Assembly (NCBI GenBank): GCA_051530055.1
Contig: CM121341.1
Span: 15,686,001 to 15,750,000, forward strand
Length of the DNA stretch: 64,000 nt
Origin: Neoechinorhynchus agilis
Lineage: Eukaryota; Acanthocephala
Direction of reading: 5' to 3'
Part shown: positions 46,901 through 58,718 of the stretch, in pieces
Layout of the letters: every line of letters starts with the position of its first letter
Numbering within the stretch: the first letter of the stretch is position 1
Program-made: the position numbers and the translations under genes
The notes under the pieces: generated by a model
What the model saw: the letters and a program-made list of their open reading frames with translations, nothing else
Told to the model about the DNA's origin: nothing
The model's database searches: none

Positions 46901-48679
46901 TCTCACATCTTCTTAAACAAGGTAAGTGATACCCTACCCGGAATCCGAAGTTCTATATTTAGCAACGACCCGTCTAAAGCCATGGCGGCATTGCACAATA
47001 CTTTAGTCCATTGCATGTGCATGTCTTTCCCTCGGAAAATGATTCGTATGTGGAATCGTGATCCACCATGGTTTTCACCTCTATTAAAATCACTGCAAGA
47101 CAATGTGAAAAATCCTTTCGCTCTCGACATCCCGACTACCCAGAATTCCACAAGAGATTCACTGAGCGCCTTCTTCACGCTCGCAAAACCTTTCTTTTTT
47201 CCAAACCACCGTCATCCCCTAATCGTTCCTGGTGGAGCGAGATCAAAAATGCCATAGGCCTTCACAGATCTCAGCCTTTCGCCAATCTGCATAAATGTCA
47301 GCTCGAAAGCTGCCATGTGCAATCCCAAATCTTCCACTGACACCAGCGTCGTACGCCCCTGCGACAATCGCAACCATATGACCTGGGTTACTTATTCACG
47401 CGTCTCCACTCTTGGGGTTTTCATACTCCTCAAAAAACTACCGCGTACATCATCCCCTAACGCTCCGATTTTCAACTGGGCCATTCGCATCATCATTTCC
47501 TTGATCTTTGAGCATCTAGCTCATATCATCAATTCTGGCTTTGAAACGGGGATTTTTCCAGATTGCTTGAAGTCTGCTCGCGTCATTCCTATTCCTAAGG
47601 CGGGGAAACCTGTTTCTCTGACTTCCTTTCGCACTATATCTTTACTCTCACTGTTTTCTAAAATTTTTGAAAAATGTTTCAAAACTCGCATCCTCCCCAT
47701 CTTTTTACAAAACATTTTGTCTAACCAATTCGGCTTCCGACCAGGATTCTGTTGTACCGACGCCCTCTTGTGCATTTACGATTAGATTCTGCGCAATCTT
47801 GACTAGGAACCGTCTTTCGCTTGTCGCCTCATCCAGGTGGACTTTGCCAAGGTTTTTGACTCTGTAGATCACGATCTTCTCGTTAAGGCCTGCGAGAAAT
47901 TTGGCTTCTTACCCTGGCAAATAAGCTGGCTCACTTCTTTCCTCGCAAACCGGTCGCAATATTTTCAATGCGGCAATACCTGCTTAACGAAGCTTCCCAT
48001 ACATTTCGGTGTGCCACAAGGAGCTGTACTATCGCCCTTACTTTTCGATATCTTCCTCAACGACCTTACACCCCTCTCAACGTCCGCTAAATATTTCCTT
48101 TATGCGGACGACCTAGTCATCATAACCCATGCTCCTCCATCACTCTTGCTCAGCCTCACGTCCGCAGAGATTGACAATCTTAAAAATTTTTGCACAACCC
48201 ATCAACTCTCAATTAATTTCTCCAAATCATATGAACTTGTTCCGTCGCTTCGAAAACCTAGGACTGATATTCCACCGCTCCCTTTCGATATCCAACGCGT
48301 CACATCGCTTCGCATTCTGGGCCTAATCTTCCAACACAACCTCAAATGGGACATCCACATTAATGGCGTTGTAGCAAAAGCCACTGCTAAATTGTATTTT
48401 ATCAAGCGCTTGCGTTTCCTCGGAGTCAGCCCACGCGATTTAGCACATTTCTATTGGTCCGTCGTGGTCCCTGCAATCTCATATGCATACCCAACCTTTT
48501 GCAATTTATCCACCCATCAACTGCGCTTGCTTTCCTCCCTAAATAAACGAGCCTGCAAAATTTGCTCCAAAAACCTCCCATTAATCGAAGAACACCTTTC
48601 CAAATGCGACGACTTGCAGCTCATTACGAATTACAATCTCAATCAAACAACACGAATGCAAAGATATCAGGAGTTATAA
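43905..48679 (+). mobile_element. APE-type LINE (CR1/Jockey-like), longest copy
   Basis: Plus-strand order: a UTR-like start with CCCTCGACxGxATATTCCC repeats; ORF1-like segments, including a Cys-rich part (PCPFFICGFCFAK) and an RRM-like part (HDLFISGIPEVPECP, PRLLKVSFHLRDIASAYISK); then ORF2. ORF2 has an APE endonuclease start (YTNIRSILPKIDELSI, ADILVITETWLSQFNRD), interrupted at 45751 by another element and resumed at 46392 (IVTRDDRSGEGD, EHLEWVYLQLSL, VADVYPPPAS). Next come a linker and the reverse transcriptase: FRTISLLSLFSKIFEKCFKT, FGFRPGFCCTDALLCIYD, VDFAKVFDSVDHDLLVKACE, FGVPQGAVLSPLLFDIFLND, YFLYADDLVIIT, ILGLIFQHNLKWDI. The catalytic Asp and YADD are intact in this copy. Stops and frame changes upstream make it inactive. 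Confidence 0.8.
45751..46386 (+). mobile_element. RLE-type retroelement nested in the LINE endonuclease
   Basis: A 636-bp insertion flanked by CATTT (45746-45750 and 46387-46391). Removing the insert and one CATTT rejoins SSF to IVTRDD in the LINE frame, so this is a true insertion with a short target duplication. It encodes LPICTPHRCRYGSLVDALGR and HGLVC (a zinc-knuckle-like C-x-C...H-x3-C), [39 protein letters not shown], an Ala-rich helix, and AVQRGNAASVMATV to a stop. It is 5'-truncated and lacks the reverse transcriptase. The single open frame suggests it inserted relatively recently. Confidence 0.75.
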
Positions 48680-48780
48680 TCAATTTGATCACAGATTACT
48701 TCTCCTTGTCTCAGGAGGAATGAGTGGATCGAACTCATCACATTGTGCACTTCTAAGAATGCCTTTTAATTTAATTCCAA

Positions 48781-48963
48781 ATGGCGAATTGTAACACACT
48801 CGAGTTTTATTGACGATAACCTTGCGAATTTTCAAGGCCTTAACTTCCTTCTCAAGCATTGTTTGCAAGTTTTTTTATAAAAAATGCTTGAAAAGGAGGC
48901 TGAGGCCTTGAAAATTCGCAAGATTGATCTCAATAAAACTCGAGTGTGTTACAATTCGCCATT
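48781..48963. repeat. Foldback element with 80-bp arms
   Basis: ATGGCGAATTGTAACACACT is matched by its reverse complement ending at 48963; arms of about 80 bp are nearly perfect (both contain CTTGCGAATTTTCAAGGCCT or its complement) around a ~23-nt AT-rich loop. Confidence 0.75.
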
Positions 48964-49009
48964 GAGAATGCACATCCACCCGAAGGAACAATTGGATTGA
49001 ATTTTAATT

Positions 49010-49360
49010 TAATGGTGAAATCTATGATCAAATTGGCGGAGTGGCGATGGGGTCCCTCTTAAGACCCGCATTATTTGATTTCTACATGTCTAGTGGAAGA
49101 ATTAAGTGTACAGTGGGATTCATGGGCTAATAAAATGGTGGCGATATATCGACGACGTTTCCTGCGTGCTAAAATCTGATCCTAAATTCCTTCCACTCAC
49201 GCATTTATTCAATAATAAAGACAGGGCCATTCAACGGTCCATCTCGTACGAAGACCAAAACAAAGTGACAACGTTCTTCGATGTTTGTGTGAAGGGAACA
49301 GGTCGTGGCGTAAACACTTTCATATACCGGAAACCTGATATCTGTTGGTAAAGCACATTG
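49010..49360 (+). mobile_element. PLE reverse transcriptase fragment
   Basis: GEIYDQIGGVAMGSLLRPAL is the PLE motif-B region; LIKWWRYIDDVSCVLKSD is motif C with the YIDD catalytic pair; TTFFDVCVKGTGRGVNTFIY with RKPDICW is the thumb start. A stop separates motif B from C. No nuclease domain follows. Confidence 0.7.
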
Positions 49361-49479
49361 TGGAAAAACAACTCGCTTCAAGCTTTCGAAATAAAGGCAG
49401 CGCAGTCTTCATTCCGGAGAGCTACTCCATTACTATAACTCCCTTAGATTATCATCAACGACAACCAAAGCAGCCTCTA

Positions 49480-50790
49480 TCTCACTCATTTGCATCCCCT
49501 AGGTACCCAAATCCAAACTTCCCTTTGCTACCGTATTCTATTCTAATATTCGAAGCCTTCTCGCGAAACTAGATGAATTATCACTCATTTCATCTACTTC
49601 AAAAGTTGACGTAATCATCTTAATTGAAATACAACTAACCCCCCCCCCCAACAGCAATTCCGACATCCCTCCTAGGGGCTCCAGACAAACTATCACTCCC
49701 ACAACTGAAACTTCAGTCATCTCAAGAAATTAACTTCCATTTTAGTCCCCTCAATCCGGAATCCCAAACTGTGTTCTTCGATGCATCATCCCCGAACTCA
49801 TAGATCCTCTTACCAACATTGTAAACTATAGCTTTTTATATGACATTTACTTCACACGCATGAAAGCTGTTAAAGTGATCCCTCTTCCGTAAAATGCACA
49901 TCCAATTTCCACCGAATCATTCCGTTCAATATCTATTCTACTCGCTCTTTCAAAATTCATCGAAAAATGTTTTAAAGCTCGCCTTCTTCCACTTCTCGAT
50001 GAAAAGTTATCGCCCCTACAATTTGGCTTCCGGCCCAGATTTTCCGCAATCGATGACTTACTTTGCAATTATGACACGCTTCTACGTAACCTCGACAATA
50101 ATCTCTCCCGCGTCACCCGCCTCATTCAATTTGATTTATCGAAAGCATTCGACTCCGCAGACCATTCACTCCTCAGGGCCTGCTCCGATTTTGGTCTCAA
50201 CTTATGGCAGATCCGCTGGCTCGAATCTTATCTTCACAATCGCATACAATACATTCACTGCCGCTCTACCTCTTCTATCAGCCTATTCCGGTGCCGTGTT
50301 GTAATATTTTCCTGAACGACCTCAAACCTCTTGCCTCTCACGCTAAACTTTTCTTATATGCCGACGATCCCACCCTCATCACCCAATCACCACCCCACCT
50401 CTCCCTCTCCTTAAACTCTAAAGAAATCACATACATAAAAGACCTGCACCAATAACAAACTCCATCTCAATTTCTCTAAATGCTTCGAAATGATCACCTT
50501 GCTCTCCCGAAACCCCATATCATCTCCTGAGCTTCTAAATTACACTCTACGAGTAACCTCCCTGAGAATTCTGGGTCTCCAATTTCAATCAAATTCGAAA
50601 TGGGACTCGCACATCACTCTCTCCCTCAAGCACAACACTTTTAAAATTTATCTCCTCAAACGCCTCCAACATTTAGGGGTCCCTCCTCACCCGATCTCTA
50701 CAAATTTTACTTCTGCTTTATTTTGCCCTCCCTTACGGTTGTCCTGTCTTCTGCAACCTTTCCGAATCTCAAAAACGTTTCACGGAGAAG
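49480..50790 (+). mobile_element. LINE with internal deletion
   Basis: Begins in the endonuclease (NIRSLLAKLDELSLISSTSK, then VDVIILIE), passes a C9-10 tract near 49640, then jumps to the RT fingers (IIPELIDPLTNIVNY, SFLYDIYF; FRSISILLALSKFIEKCFKA). The RT palm motif A (LIQFDLSKAFDSADHSL) is present; motif B is damaged, YADD is read as YADDP, then ILGLQFQSNSKWDSHI. The later endonuclease and the linker are deleted. Frames are broken many times. From 50800 to 51250 nothing is recognisable. Confidence 0.7.
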
Positions 50791-51254
50791 AGCGTCTAAA
50801 ATCTATAGCAAATGGAAGAAATTCGATTGAGTGCACGGTTTTCTTCCGCAAGTGACCATAGGTTGCCTCAGAGACTCTAGTCAGTGAAGGCTTTATATCT
50901 TCAGCGCAATCTGATTCGAGCGATCATCACAGGCGGACCGCGGGGATCGATCCATCGACCCCTTGTTTTGGACGCTGCAAAGATCATGTTCTGCAACGAA
51001 GCCTAACACTCAGGTTCGATCTATATAATAAATGCCAAAATTATAGAACCCAAGACTATAATCCTGAAAAATAAAAATAATAAACACGGCTCTCCAGCGA
51101 GGGAACTGCACTATCATTAGGACGGCGAGCTGTGTTGTGATTGATGCTGCGATAAAGAAAACCGAATAAAATTATTATTTCGTTCCCTTTGGCGTCGGGA
51201 CACTGGTTATTTGATAGCGCTGCGCAGGACCTGGTCAAAGGGCAGGAGCATTTC

Positions 51255-51345
51255 TCCGGCGAAACATAAGTCTGGCTGTGCAACGGAGGAACGCTGCATC
51301 AGTCCATTCGACCAAGCGATGGTGTGAATGCTGGTAGGATTTGGT
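51255..51345 (+). mobile_element. RLE-family 3' end fragment
   Basis: The frame LAVQRRNAASVHSTKRW matches the C-terminus of the RLE ORF, followed by GATGGTGTGAATGCTGGTAG as in the other tails. From 51346 to 51680 nothing further is seen. Confidence 0.5.
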
Positions 51346-51679
51346 CGAAAGTTTTCTCTGATTCGGAAAAAAATTAAATTGACGAATCGTTTCATAAGTA
51401 TTTCAGTTGCACCAAACTAACAGCATTTCGGTCTTGGGATTGTAGGTGGATGGCGCAGAATCCTTTAATTGCGCGCGGTTTTCCCGGAAGAATGCAATGT
51501 CAAAATAAACTGCGTTATTGAATTTGCATTCAACGTTGCAAAAAAAGCAAATACGCCCATTCGAAAATTAAAAAGGCTCATATTCTAGAATTAAAATCTT
51601 TTGCTATTGAAAGAGAAATTTTTTTTCAAGAAATATTTTTAACAAGAGCATACATAATTTATAGTTTCTTCGACGCCCC

Positions 51680-52680
51680 TATTCATCGGCGCAGGCCAAA
51701 TTGCTAGCCGCATTGCCCCGCTGCACCGCAATGCTTATTTTTTGGGCTAGGAACGAAGTCGATCTTGGCTCTCCAGTCGCCGCGTTGATTCGTTTCCCCA
51801 ATTCCTTCACGAGAACCAGTGCCGACCCTCCCAAGGCCCCATACGTTTCCACACCGAAGGGGACAAAATGGTAATTTCGGATTAGCTCCCTGTATTTTGA
51901 GCATTTCCGATCCTCTGCAGCCGTCGCCGCTCCTCCTGGACCTTTTTTCGAGTGGCTGATGTTCTAGTTTGCCAACGTGTCCACACACGTTGCATCCCAC
52001 AACAAACATTTTCCCTCCCGCCAAGGAAATACGGTCACGCCATCAGGGCGTCTTCCATCTAATCTACAAAGATTAGGGAAGGGAAAGCGTTTTTAGAGTC
52101 CTACTCAGAATGGCATTGATTTCAGCATGCCTTGGAAATCGTCCCGATGACGTCTTGCATATGAGACCGTGTCTCCCCGAAGCGTCCACTATAGTGCCGC
52201 AGCGGCTGCGATGCGGGATGCAAATCGGTAGACCTAATCTCAAGTATACTGCGATCCTGACGACTGATTCAGCAAGGAGAGTTCCAAGTTTCCCTACAGG
52301 GAGAGCATTCAACCACGCTCCCGACTCCTTCGTGGAACAGGCTACCAGCCGGACCTAAGACACCTCATCCAGAAAATCTTTGAAAGAGTTGTGAATCTTC
52401 TGAACGAGAGGAATGTCCTAAGACGACTGCTTGCACTCATTTGCGGGGAGCTGGTTGACGCCTGTCAATTGATGCCATTGATATAATCCTGTTTCAAAGA
52501 TCGCATCCTTCAGCGATTTGCCTAAAATGGCATCGACATAGACTTTACTTGCCCGGCAAGAGGAGAGGAAGGCAGGTAAAGCGACGTCTGAAGTGGTGCG
52601 AACTCCCAAACCACCATAAGCCGTGGGAAAAGCAGCCTGTCGCCAACCTGTGTCAGAAAATTTGACATTCAATATGTCCC
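51680..52680 (-). mobile_element. RLE-type retroelement, longest C-terminal copy
   Basis: Minus-strand order: post-RT region (DTGWRQAAFPTAYGGLGVRT, SDVALPAFLSSCRASKVYVD), then ESGAWLNALPVGKLGTLLAE, RIAVYLRLGLPICIPH, knuckle [31 protein letters not shown]; after a short break, [18 protein letters not shown] with [15 protein letters not shown], then FVPFGVETYGALGGSALVLV and AVQRGNAASNLACADE. This copy gives the clearest view of the domain order. Broken by at least two frame changes near 52070 and 51960. From 52690 to about 53925 I see no feature. Confidence 0.72.
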
Positions 52681-53929
52681 AGCTGCTTAATTAAAATTGA
52701 TTCTTTCGTTTTTTAGAAAGCATCGTTGTTTCCTCGTTTATTCGGCAACCCTTCTTGTTCGCTTGGGAATGTTGGCTTCTGCTTCATTGGATTTTTTTTC
52801 AGTCTTATTATAAACCCGTAAGAAAATCCATAGTATGATTCATGCCGTGGTGGTTAATGCGGGAATATTGATTGGATGTTTTGATTCTACAGTTGATAGA
52901 TTCAGTATATCCCACATTTTTAAGATAGCTTTCTAGATCTGAGAGCAATAAAGGTGTTTAATATATTTAATGTTTCTAAAAAATTATCATTATGAGCATC
53001 GGTCTTTCCCTATGAGATTGTTTCGTGCAACAAAATTCAATAGAGAGACTTGAAGCAAATCCATCAATTCTAACCTTATCTTTAATCTCGCCACAAATGT
53101 CTAGAAGGTTTTTCTAACTGACGTTTTGAGGTATCTCACTAACCGGGAACTAAAAACCCAAGCAGAAATCGCAAATTAATTTGTGTTCCTTTAAAGCGGA
53201 CTCGGGCAGATACCAGGATCAGGAATTGTGTGTTCGGAATCTGTTGAAATTTGCTCACTATTGTCGTTCCATTGATCCTCTACCGAGAGTTGCTTGTTTA
53301 CTCTGCACGTGGAGGCTATTGGTATCTATTTGAAAGAATTCTTAGACCAAATTGAACTGTTAGCGCGTTTCCTGAAAACAATAAGGAGATTTCTATCATG
53401 ATTTTAAAAGAGGGCGATATTTTAGTATTTTATCAACGAAAACCTATTTGAAAGGAGTGATCACGTTTGTACGAGAAAGGTGGAAAGCAAATGAGATTCG
53501 AGAATAAGCACTAAGGTACTTACGGCCTCAGTTTGGTACCAAGAAGTTTTGTGCTAAAATACTAATTTTTAAACATAAAACAACGCCTTAAAGGCGAGTA
53601 CTCAGAATCGGAAAACGATATTAGAAGTGAATATCCACATGAACTATTTTGCGGCTTGCTTCACACGAAACCCAAATAAGCTGGCAGGGAAAGTATATTC
53701 TGCTTTTCGGATTATTGTTTTCTTTGCAAAAATTACAGGTTGGATGAAGATTACGTGGAGGCCGTTAATCTTTGGTGTGAAAATTCCGGTAGCGAGAACA
53801 ATCAGTTTGGGACTTATCCCTAGATGCTAGAATTCATAACTCTTTAATTTTAATATTATGGAAAGCCTCATTTCCCAACACCCTCATGTTTATTCCAGAT
53901 TTATTATCGAACGGAAAATAGGTGCTTTA

Positions 53930-54465
53930 TTTGTTTATTGCTTCAAATTTTCGACGCCTTGCGTCTTCGTCAGGAAGCTTTTCTTCGGTTGTCTGAAAAG
54001 GAATCAGAGGAGGGCAGTTCTCGTGACCTGGTGAACCCAACTCGATTGGCGGCAGTCTCTACAAGAGAATCGGGTGCTTGTCTCAACGCTATCCTATGAC
54101 TTGAAGTACCGATGTGCACATCAAATCGCTGCCTTTGCGAAGTGAATGCGCCCAACATCCTAGAGCCTAGCAATATTTGCCGACTCGATGGCCGTAGACC
54201 GGACGGTGTCACGGTATTCCCGTGGCGACAAGGAAAATGCCTTCTCTGGGACCTCACGTTCGTGGACACGATCGCAGCCAGCAACATAAAATTCGCCGCC
54301 GTTAAACCAGGGAAACAGCAAATGCCGTTGAGGAACGCAAAAAGACCAAATACAGGGACTACTGCAAAAACCTGTGCCTGGCTCTGCAACAAGGGGATGC
54401 TCCATCCGTCGGCAGCCGAATGATCCAGAGTGATGCCGTGTTTGTTTGTAAGGTATAACAAAGCA
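53930..54465 (+). mobile_element. RLE-type retroelement with internal deletion and ATT tail
   Basis: LVNPTRLAAVSTRESGACLN aligns with the same region of the copy at 51.7-52.7 kb; the zinc knuckle is missing; then [40 protein letters not shown], then QQGDAPSVGSRMIQSDAVFV. The last part leads through GGTATAACAAAGCAATATT into the long ATT tract, so the tract begins at the element's 3' end. Confidence 0.65.
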
Positions 54466-54910
<445 letters not shown>

Positions 54911-55499
54911 CACGCCTCATACACAAAGCAATAAATTTCTACATTACAAATATTGAATCAGAAGAATTTTAATTCAAATCGCCAAATACCTTAGCAATAT
55001 TATCAAAAATTCATCTTATGACCTTCAACGCGTAGACTTTTGCCTTTAGCAAAATAATTTTTGTAGAAACAACGGATCTGAACTCATTCTCACATGCAAA
55101 CAAATAAAGAAGGGCGAGATGGCGGGAGCGAATAACAAAATGTCTAAACATTATTAAAATCTCCGGTGAATCAATCACTTTTAAAGAAGCGCGATAGAAA
55201 ACTTTCACAGGACGGCCAGTTCATCGCTTATATCGAACGCCATAAAAGTGATAAATCGATTTTTTACGATACGCATGAAACATTGAGGCTTATCTTCATG
55301 AACGAAATCTCGGAAAATTTGTCCATTTTCTTGCCTGAGAAGACCACGCACATAAAGTAATATTAAAGTTCTTTAACTACATATTCTAAATAATTCCATT
55401 AATCTGGTTTATTAAAGAAAATTCAGCAGAAATCAAATTATTAAATGAATATATTTTACAATAGTCAGCTTTTACCATACATTATGTGCGATTATTACC

Positions 55500-55890
55500 G
55501 TTGAGCTCTACGATGAAGAAACGAGATGAACATGAAAGCAAAGATGTGGTTTACAGATTTCTTTGCAGCGACCAAACAAACAATTTGGAAAAGGTACCGA
55601 TGCCAGTTTCGCAATACTCAATGATTTTGCACAACGAGACCAATTAACAACGCCACCATTTTGGCGCGAAGTGAATCGAGATGGGATCGCGTTATAATTG
55701 AAGCCAGATTTATTCGCCACGTTGAAACAGTTGACTGGAGAATAAAGGGGACTTCTAACTGAATCTAAATACAGTGTGAATGTAACCATCCCTTATGTGC
55801 GTTTTTAGACCTTCATAAAGGTACACGATTGTGCCGAAATATTAGTATCAATAAATTCTTTTAATTTTTCTCCAAAAACAAGCAAAATTC
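55500..55890 (+). mobile_element. Penelope-like element, 3' end copy
   Basis: Closely parallels 22365-22780: AAGAAACGAGATGAACATGA, then a shortened nuclease region, GGGATCGCGTTATAATTGAA, and the terminal GTGCCGAAATATTAG plus ATTCTTTTAATTTTTC. The GIY-YIG core is deleted relative to the 22-kb copy. From 54990 to 55500 and 55900 to 56610 no feature is supported. Confidence 0.65.
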
Positions 55891-56610
55891 GTTTTCAGAT
55901 ATTCACAATTACTCATTTAAATTTATTAGCGCAAGTCAAAGACTAATCCAAGGTTCGGCTAAATACCATTTTTATATTCTTTCAAAGAAAATAGTCGTAT
56001 TTGTAGAAGCACCTACGCCATAGAAAGAATTTAAGGAGGAAAAATATATTATCCACCGATCCATTACATTAATTACGTAGCAAAATAAAGAGATAGAATG
56101 TCGAACATTCTCCAGGTAACGCATATTTGACTTATCATCGAACGAAAATACTTCCGGATAGTAGGATTGGAGACGTGATGATCATAATCCTCCGGATAAA
56201 ACATATTTTATTGAGATATTTCGCGATGAAACATTATAAGTGATCTGAAAGATTTTAGTTGTATTGTATGGATCTGGTACGCGGGATTGCTCACGAAATA
56301 TTTCAATGAATTTTATCATAGGATTGTGATCACCATAACTCCAATATTTGACCAATGTTCGAGTAAATCACTCGTTCTTTATTATACGCTCATGCCTTTA
56401 ATGACTTTCGGAAACTCGTTAATGCCATTCTATGAAATGAGCGATTTGGATTTACTCTTCGATGCGCATTGCTCACTCCTACACATTTCTATACCTTTTC
56501 TGATACTAACAAACCCTAAACCCTACAAAAATGTTAGCTTAATTTATATATTTGATCTTTCCGAGAACCAATTCCGACAAAGTTTATTCTCCATAACGAA
56601 TACTCACTTT

Positions 56611-57302
56611 TTATACGAGCTTCTTAGCTTGGAAAAATCCCCTTAGATGCTTCATTTGCCAAAACCCGATAATGAGTAGAACACAGAGTTGAGCGATTGA
56701 CCATCGAAACACTCGTCCGTTGATGGTTTGACTCAATTGTCTAAAGTGCTCTTCACGAGTCTACATTAGAAAATGCTATAATGTTCAATAGTACTTCGTG
56801 CGGTTTACATACTAACCCGCTGATAATTTTGCTCTTTTGCAATCTGCGCTGCTTGATCAATCAGCTGACGCAGTCGTAACTGGAGCTCAGACAACTTTTC
56901 AGCTACGCCGACTTTCTCGTAATCGATAGTATGTTCCCCGATCGCAATGTCAAGATGAACGCGGACAGTCGATCCACCAAACCAAGCCGAAGAGTTTGTT
57001 TTTAAACAAATCACATGTTCGCCAGCAGTGTGAGACGTGAACGTGAATTGCCCAGAAGATGTGTAAAGTTTATTCATCATTTCCTTGTTGTCCGGGTCAC
57101 GAACCTGTACGAAAATCCCGAACTTTGTGTCGCCATCTACAAACGTCCTCGACTGAGGATCCGCCATTTGCAAACGGTACTTCCCTACCACTTGAGTATC
57201 TTCGGGAATTTCTTCAATAAAGCATTTCTCGTCTGTCTCACGGATGTCGAAGAAAAGACCGTTGACTAATATTGGAAGGAGCAGAAGATATGCCGTAAAC
57301 AT
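56611..57302 (-). CDS. tmed: p24/TMED cargo receptor (TMED4/9 type), 211 aa
   Basis: p24 proteins cycle between ER and Golgi in COPI/COPII vesicles and sort cargo. Exons 57302-56817 and 56760-56611 join in phase 0 across a 56-nt GT-AG intron. Signal peptide [24 protein letters not shown] domain with the two Cys ([18 protein letters not shown] and [11 protein letters not shown]) and [14 protein letters not shown]; coiled coil ([20 protein letters not shown]) ending KEQNYQR; exon 2 gives [20 protein letters not shown], a transmembrane helix, and the tail FFQAKKLV with the FF and KK sorting motifs. Complete and of typical length. A TTTTAG acceptor abuts the ATG directly. Third gene of a minus-strand cluster with MRPS22 and CLPTM1. 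Confidence 0.92.
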
Positions 57303-57381
57303 CTAAAACGAAAGTAGTCAATAAGGTCGAATTTTAATAATTAAATCTTTCGGTGAAATAAACTTAAGCGCTTGAACAACA

Positions 57382-57495
57382 TCAAGGTTCTTTTAAATTT
57401 GGAGCGATGAGACCTATGTAGAAGTTGTGCTTGCCGATCATTTCTGGTAACCGCCGGTCCGTGCTCCACAAACGAAGCCAATCGAACCTGGGCAT
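57382..57495 (-). CDS. Possible 37-aa ORF between MRPS22 and TMED
   Basis: MPRFDWLRLWSTDRRLPEMI and onward to IGLIAPNLKEP. A strong TTTTTTTAG acceptor lies about 32 bp before the ATG, and the frame is in the same direction as its neighbours. Too short to assign; it could be a small cistron, an extra 3' exon of MRPS22, or nothing. Confidence 0.25.
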   Translation of the reverse strand: MPRFDWLRLWSTDRRLPEMIGKHNFYIGLIAPNLKEP

Positions 57496-57716
57496 TGTAG
57501 GCGATACACCAAGAAGGGTGCAATTACCTAAAAAAAATTAAAGGCGAAACAAGCAGGATCCAAATCCTATTGTTGCTGGCTAAAACGATTGCCAAAAATG
57601 ATCAGATGAATTATAGGATTTCGAGATTGTCTAACGACGACGACACGATATTTAAAAACAATCCAACCATAAGCTTTATAATAGACATCATTCGTACAGA
57701 TATTAAAACGCAGAAA

Positions 57717-58660
57717 CTAACTTCTAGAGCGATTTACTATATCGATAAGTTCACTAAGATCTCGGACATCATTCTCCGATCGTTTTTCGTTAAAGTGCGT
57801 GATCAGTCGATCGGGTCGACAGAGCCAGATAAGACGAAGACACATTGGGCCAAAGAACCGAGTTGAATGCAGTAGATCGTACGCACCAATGTCGTCTACT
57901 CCATTGATCACGCCGAGAATGCGTGACCTATGGTCAAGATATGTGAGAATACACACGGTCGCATACCTATAAAGAATGAGATGACGCACAAAATTGATTT
58001 GGCATCAAAGAATCTACCCGTACGAATTCCGGATCGTATGGTTCGTATTGGTGACAAGCTGCTTCCAAAATGAACTCGTGTTTATTGGCGTTCAATGCAT
58101 CTTCCAAGAATGGATCGTGGAACATTTCTGGGGGCTGAATCGATCGGTATGGTCGATCAAAGAACAGTTGAATCCATCGCTGGCGTTGTTCACTAGACGC
58201 ATGTTCCAAATTTCCGTTCGGTTGCCGGACGACCACAACTCTGTCCTGTAGTAAATTTAAAAAAGGATTGTGTTTAAGCGCTTTAATTTATAGCGCTAAC
58301 CCGATCATCAACGTCACTGATATCCACAAATCCATAAGGAATGTCAGAATGGTTCTCCAGTTCGGGATCGGTTTCGATAATTCCACTAGGACATTTAATT
58401 GGATCGAGAACTGGCGGCATTTGAAGAACGGTCTTCCTCACAGTTTCCATGGAAGTTTGAATTGCCTGCTCATTTAAAAAGTAAGCTAAATATAAAGATC
58501 TTTGCGTACCTTTTGATATTGGTCTTGTGTTAGTAAACAGACTTTAGATTTATCAAGACCAGGGCATCGCTGAAACACCCGTTTAATGTCAAATCCTGTA
58601 ATTCTGTAGAGGAGCCGCTGTACCGTTGGCATTATGAAAACCTTCTCTATACTTGTCATC
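57717..58660 (-). CDS. mrps22: Mitochondrial small-subunit ribosomal protein mS22 (MRPS22)
   Basis: mS22 is an animal-specific mitoribosome small-subunit component. Exon a (58660-58510): MTSIEKVFIMPTVQRLLYRI, TGFDIKRVFQRCPG. Across a 41-nt intron in phase 0, exon b: QAIQTSMETVRKTVLQMPPV with LDPIKCPSGIIETDPELE and FVDISD. Exon c (from about 58248): DRVVVVRQPNGNLEHASSEQ, RWIQLFFDRPY, ILEAACHQYEPYDPEFVRV. Last exon: GAYDLLHSTRFFGPM, then NDVRDLSELIDIV. MPPVL, VVRxPxGxLxxA, QxEPDxPEY and YDLLRSTRxFG are the family landmarks. The C-terminus is short compared with the ~360-aa human protein, and the exon c/d junction is unresolved. A CATAG acceptor abuts the first ATG, only 58 bp downstream of the CLPTM1 stop. 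Confidence 0.82.
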
Positions 58661-58718
58661 TATGTTTAAAAAAAGGGAAATGCGATTTTTCCTCGTATCA
58701 AAAATTGAAGACTCATAT

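Noticed and set aside
56287-56646. 119-aa plus-strand frame
   Set aside because: Overlaps TMED exon 2 on the other strand and shows no domain.
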